DNA of 64,000 nucleotides from Bagarius yarrelli (Eukaryota > Chordata > Actinopteri > Siluriformes > Sisoridae), in NCBI GenBank assembly GCA_005784505.1, contig VCAZ01000015.1:2340668-2404667 (forward strand). Direction: 5' to 3'. The notes below the pieces were generated by a model that worked only from the letters and a program-made list of their open reading frames with translations, was not told where the DNA came from and did not search any database. Of the stretch, positions 60,369 through 64,000 are shown piece after piece. Position numbers and translations under genes: made by a program. How positions within the stretch are numbered: position 1 is the stretch's first letter; each line of letters begins with the position of its first letter.

Positions 60369-63161
60369 AACCTTAACAGAGTTTCGCGATGCTCTCATTG
60401 AAATTGTAAATTCCTAAAGTGAAAGCTGTATTTCTTTTTCTATACGTCGCTCTTTCGATTCTGGGTCCAGACTGGAAAAGCTGTTCTAAATCCGTTTTGG
60501 CTATAATGAGCCTAACACTGGTGGATCAGCCGCCTTATCCTGGCTAAGGTCATTAGTGTGCCGGAACAAGGCGTACTTTGCTCTGTGAGTGCTTTATGAG
60601 GCAGACCAGCTGTTTGACAAAATGTTGAAAGTATTTACATCGCAGGTCTTACAATGATCTGATCTAAAGACTTAACGTGAACATGCTAATGTTATATATA
60701 ACTATTCACATCTTATTTCCTGGGGATGCTGCGTTACTCACAAAGAGGTCTTCACCCATGTCAAAATTAACCTGTGTTCAAAGACTATTTGTTTAAGGTA
60801 TTACAAGTCTTCGTAGTCATTCACATTAATGGTTAGCTTATTATAGATGAATTAAGGTTTTGTTATATATAACAGCACACATACTTGCCTTTTCAGTGAG
60901 ATTGCTTAACGCAGGACCTAAGTAAACAAAAATAAAGTGATCGCAATGACAAGAAAAGACGGGTAACCTAATGGTTTATAGGTGATTTATACTGATAGGT
61001 TGTTTAGATCAGCACTTAATAGACATCAAATAACATAATTAATTATCTAAGGCATTTGTGTGTAACTAACTGAATAGAAAACATGCACTGGTTGTAGATT
61101 TTAGAAAAAGAAATAAGAGAACAAAAGAAACTACCTGTGGATTTTAGTGCTCATCTTAATCTGTGCATGTGTGTGAGACAGATAGAAAGGAGGGGGGGGG
61201 GTAGGGAAAGGGTATGAGTTGTGTTGAAGCCTTGTAAAGTTGCGTTGCTCTCTACAGTATGCAGCCTGTTATTGTTAGCTCTTGTTGTACAGATGCAGCT
61301 GCAGATGGGACTCCTGTACCTGCCTGCATAGCTAATGAAAGCCAACGATACCCTCCTTATCAAGCATAAATATGTAATTTGTTCAGCTGGCGTAATGAAA
61401 TATGTATGTGTGAACAGCGATTGTTCAGGGCATTAACAGAATGTCAGTGTGTATTAAGAACCTTGGTGCTTAAAAACAACAGAAAAGTAATAATTGGTAA
61501 AAGAAAAAAAGATCTGTGAAGGTGGGCAGCTGCTTTCTTAATCAAACAATGTGTGTCATTGAGAGTTTGTGTGTGTGTGTAAGAGAGAGTGAGAAAAAGA
61601 GATAGAAAGAGAGATCTCGCCATCAGATGCTTTTACAACTACAGTGAGTGATAGCTGAATCTGTCATGAAGGAAGATGACACTGATGTCCTCTGGAGCCA
61701 GACTGCGACGAGACTAGACTGAGCTCACTGTGTTCCCTCTCACCTGTCCAAAATGCCCTGTCAGCATTTCACACTGCTCAGCACACTGTACTTTCTGAAA
61801 ACGGTGCAGAGAAGAGAAAGGCCATGCTGGTGCCAGTGCGGTGTCTGCGGTGCAGTCACCTCTCACACAACAGGCCCCAGAACAATAACACTCCACTCCT
61901 TATTCCCTTTCGGTGGCTTTGGAACAGCGCAGGTAAGAAATAGCAGAAATCAGAAAAAGAGGCGTAGTGGATTTACGAGGCGACTATCTTTTAATAGTGC
62001 GTGTCTGTCCGTGGTCCGCTCTGAAAGCTAATCAGTTTGACCTGACAGAACGGCTTTGGTCAGGGTGCCATGTAGAATGAGCCCTTGGCAGGGTTAATTC
62101 TATCGGGCCAGGCCTCTGGGAACAGAACATTCCACTGTGATCCTCTTTCATATGACTCACTGAGGCTTGGGAAGCCAGCAGACATGATACGATTAGCTCC
62201 TGGGCTTCTTAGCTCTGACCAGCACTTTGACAACAACAAAACAAAAACAAAGCAAAAAGAAACAAAGCATCGCCGATACTGTCGATCGGGACAGTTTCTG
62301 TTGAGCTACTCTTTGTGCCATGTCAGAAAAGTGAAAATCGAACTGATTCTGAGTCAAATTATACACTTAATCAGACGCGTAGTAGCCTAATCCCATTCCA
62401 ATACATGGGCTGTGTTAGGATTTTAGGGGAGCTGGATACTTAACTAGGTTGATTGTCAATTTGTCATGCACTTAGAAGATTATTTCCTCGGCTCTCTCCA
62501 AGCTAAGCTCTCAAGTGTGTTGTTTTTGCCATCTTTCCAGTTTCACAGAGCTGGATGTTGGCTGGAGCGAAGCTATTCTTAAATTTGCTGAGTCGCACAG
62601 TTTGATTTATTTTGGCGTAAATTTCCTTCGACAGACTATTTGCATGGGCGTCTACCTGTGCGAGGATTACCGAGGCCTGGACTTTTTTTTTTTAAATCGA
62701 ACTGTATTAAAATACATATTAATGTTCTAAAAGTCAGCAGAAAACGCTGAAGAATTTATCAAGAATCGATCAACGACTGCAAAAGTGCAAAAGTACAAAT
62801 GTTTTGTGATGAAGCTGGGTGGTCTGATAACTTCTAGGACCCCTTCCAAGATGATGTGCAGTTACCTGGAACAGAGACAGGGTGCCAGTGTGCCAGCAGG
62901 TGTTTCTGCTCTCCAGTAAGTGCCGTCTGGCGGCCGTCCCTGTTTCACCATGCTTGTGGAACTTTAGCCTAGAGGCAAATATTTGTTATATTCATGCAGA
63001 CAGCAGTGTGATCTAAGTCAGGGCAGGTTGGGTGCCTTTGTGGTGTTTGAGAAAATACACAAAAAAACAAGTCCACGTAACCACCACATTTGTCTTTGTT
63101 TACATAAAATTAGTGTGGAGCTGTAAATGTAGTAAATGTATTGGTGTATGTATGTATATAT

Positions 63162-63193
<32 letters not shown>

Positions 63194-63569
63194 GCACTGG
63201 CCACTACAACAGCTCAGTCATGTCAATGTTTGACTCACCCCCCCACTCACACACCTCCTTCAAAATAGAAGCGAAGCCTGTTATCCACCATGACTGCAGC
63301 ATGTCCCAAACTAAACGAAAGCACCGGCTTGTCACTGCAACTCCGCCGCTGGACACGGCACGGTTAACGTTTTTTCCTGGCCCACTGTCAAACTTTCCCC
63401 TTAACAGTCTGCAGCCGCCAGGGCTGAACTGAAAACGAGCCCACTTCATCTGTTTCCACTCAAAATGTTCCCTTTTTCCCTTTCTGCAGGTTTTTTTTTC
63501 AGATTCACAAAAAAAAGTCTTTAAAAATGGATAGTAGCTTTTAAAAAAGGAAAAAGCGTACCCAGGTTT

Positions 63570-63720
63570 CATCCCATTTTGGCGCCCTTTTTCTGGCCGC
63601 CATTTTAAGACTGGAGGAAGAGAAAGGTAGGAAAGGGAGGGAGGAAGAGACTGTTGCTCCCAGCCCTCCTTACATGGCGGACAGATTTGCTCCTGTTCCT
63701 GACCAATAGGAGGTTGCCTT
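63570..63720. promoter_or_regulatory. promoter-like stretch inside nfia intron 2
   Basis: It holds an E2F-like TTTTGGCGCC (63577-63586), a YY1-like GCCGCCATTTT (63596-63606), an ATGGCGG (63674) and a CCAAT motif (63703). This clustering is typical of TATA-less promoters. No first exon with a coding start joining nfia is visible before the window ends. Confidence 0.35.
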
Positions 63721-63820
63721 GATCATGTGATATGCCACGATTGCACTGAGAGAGAGGAGTGGCCGCAGACTCGATCCCTCTCTCTACTCCTTCAACTCCA
63801 TCCTGTTTTCCTTTCCCTTT

Positions 63821-63878
63821 CTCTCTCTCTGTCTCTCTCTCTCTCTCTTTCTCTCGCTCTCTCTCACTCTCACTCTGC
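63821..63878. repeat. CT-rich microsatellite
   Basis: Interrupted CT run on the right of the promoter-like stretch at 63570-63720. Confidence 0.9.
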
Positions 63879-64000
63879 TTTTAAGCACCCATCAAACTCA
63901 TGGTCTTGTTTTGTCAAAGCACAATTAGAGGAGATCGTTTGCACTGAAGAATAATTAGCAGTGCTTCCTCCAGAGGCTGGGCCTCTACTGCCTCCGCCGC

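Larger units (their letters stand above)
55953..64000 (+). other. nfia: nfia intron 2 to the window end
   Basis: Non-coding sequence with a SINE at 58234-58383, (CA)n at 60332-60362, (TG)n at 63169-63194 and a CT-rich run at 63821-63878. Candidate regulatory stretches are 60500-60640, 62500-62680 and 63570-63720. I found nothing matching nfia exon 3, which would continue from a phase-1 junction, so the intron probably runs past 64000. Confidence 0.6.

Overview
The window is vertebrate genomic DNA, most likely from a teleost fish. It is AT-rich and almost gene-free. It carries many (CA)n, (GA)n, (AT)n, (TAA)n and (GATA)n microsatellites, tRNA-derived SINEs and short hAT-like elements of the sorts common in teleosts. 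The repeat types hint at an ostariophysan such as a catfish or characin, but this is inference and I cannot name the species.

The only protein-coding gene I can support is nfia (nuclear factor I/A), on the plus strand. Its first coding exon, 24553-24579, encodes MYSPLCLTQ and ends at a consensus donor. Its second coding exon, 28717-29245, encodes residues 10-185, nearly the whole NFI DNA-binding and dimerisation domain. Exons for the C-terminal activation domain are not in the window, so intron 2 runs from 29246 past the right end. The call is nfia rather than nfib, nfic or nfix because of paralogue-specific residues in exon 2.

Layout: 1-23300 is sequence upstream of nfia, probably intergenic or alternative 5' territory, with microsatellites, MITEs, SINEs and a long inverted repeat at 17399-17663. 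23306-24552 is a CpG-rich promoter and 5' leader with several upstream ORFs. 24580-28716 is intron 1. 29246-64000 is the 5' part of a long intron 2, with scattered SINE and DNA-transposon relics between stretches that look like possible conserved non-coding elements. Two short elements (46323-46648 and 49173-49288) have exact 8-bp target-site duplications, so their hAT-like nature is directly visible.

I found no cluster of genes and no bacterial-type system. The most interesting signals are regulatory: possible NFI sites in the gene's own neighbourhood, a uORF-rich leader, promoter-like islands at 21.75-21.93 kb and 63.57-63.72 kb, a possible antisense first exon near 18.4 kb, and candidate enhancers in intron 2. 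Nearly all other open reading frames are low-complexity or chance ORFs.
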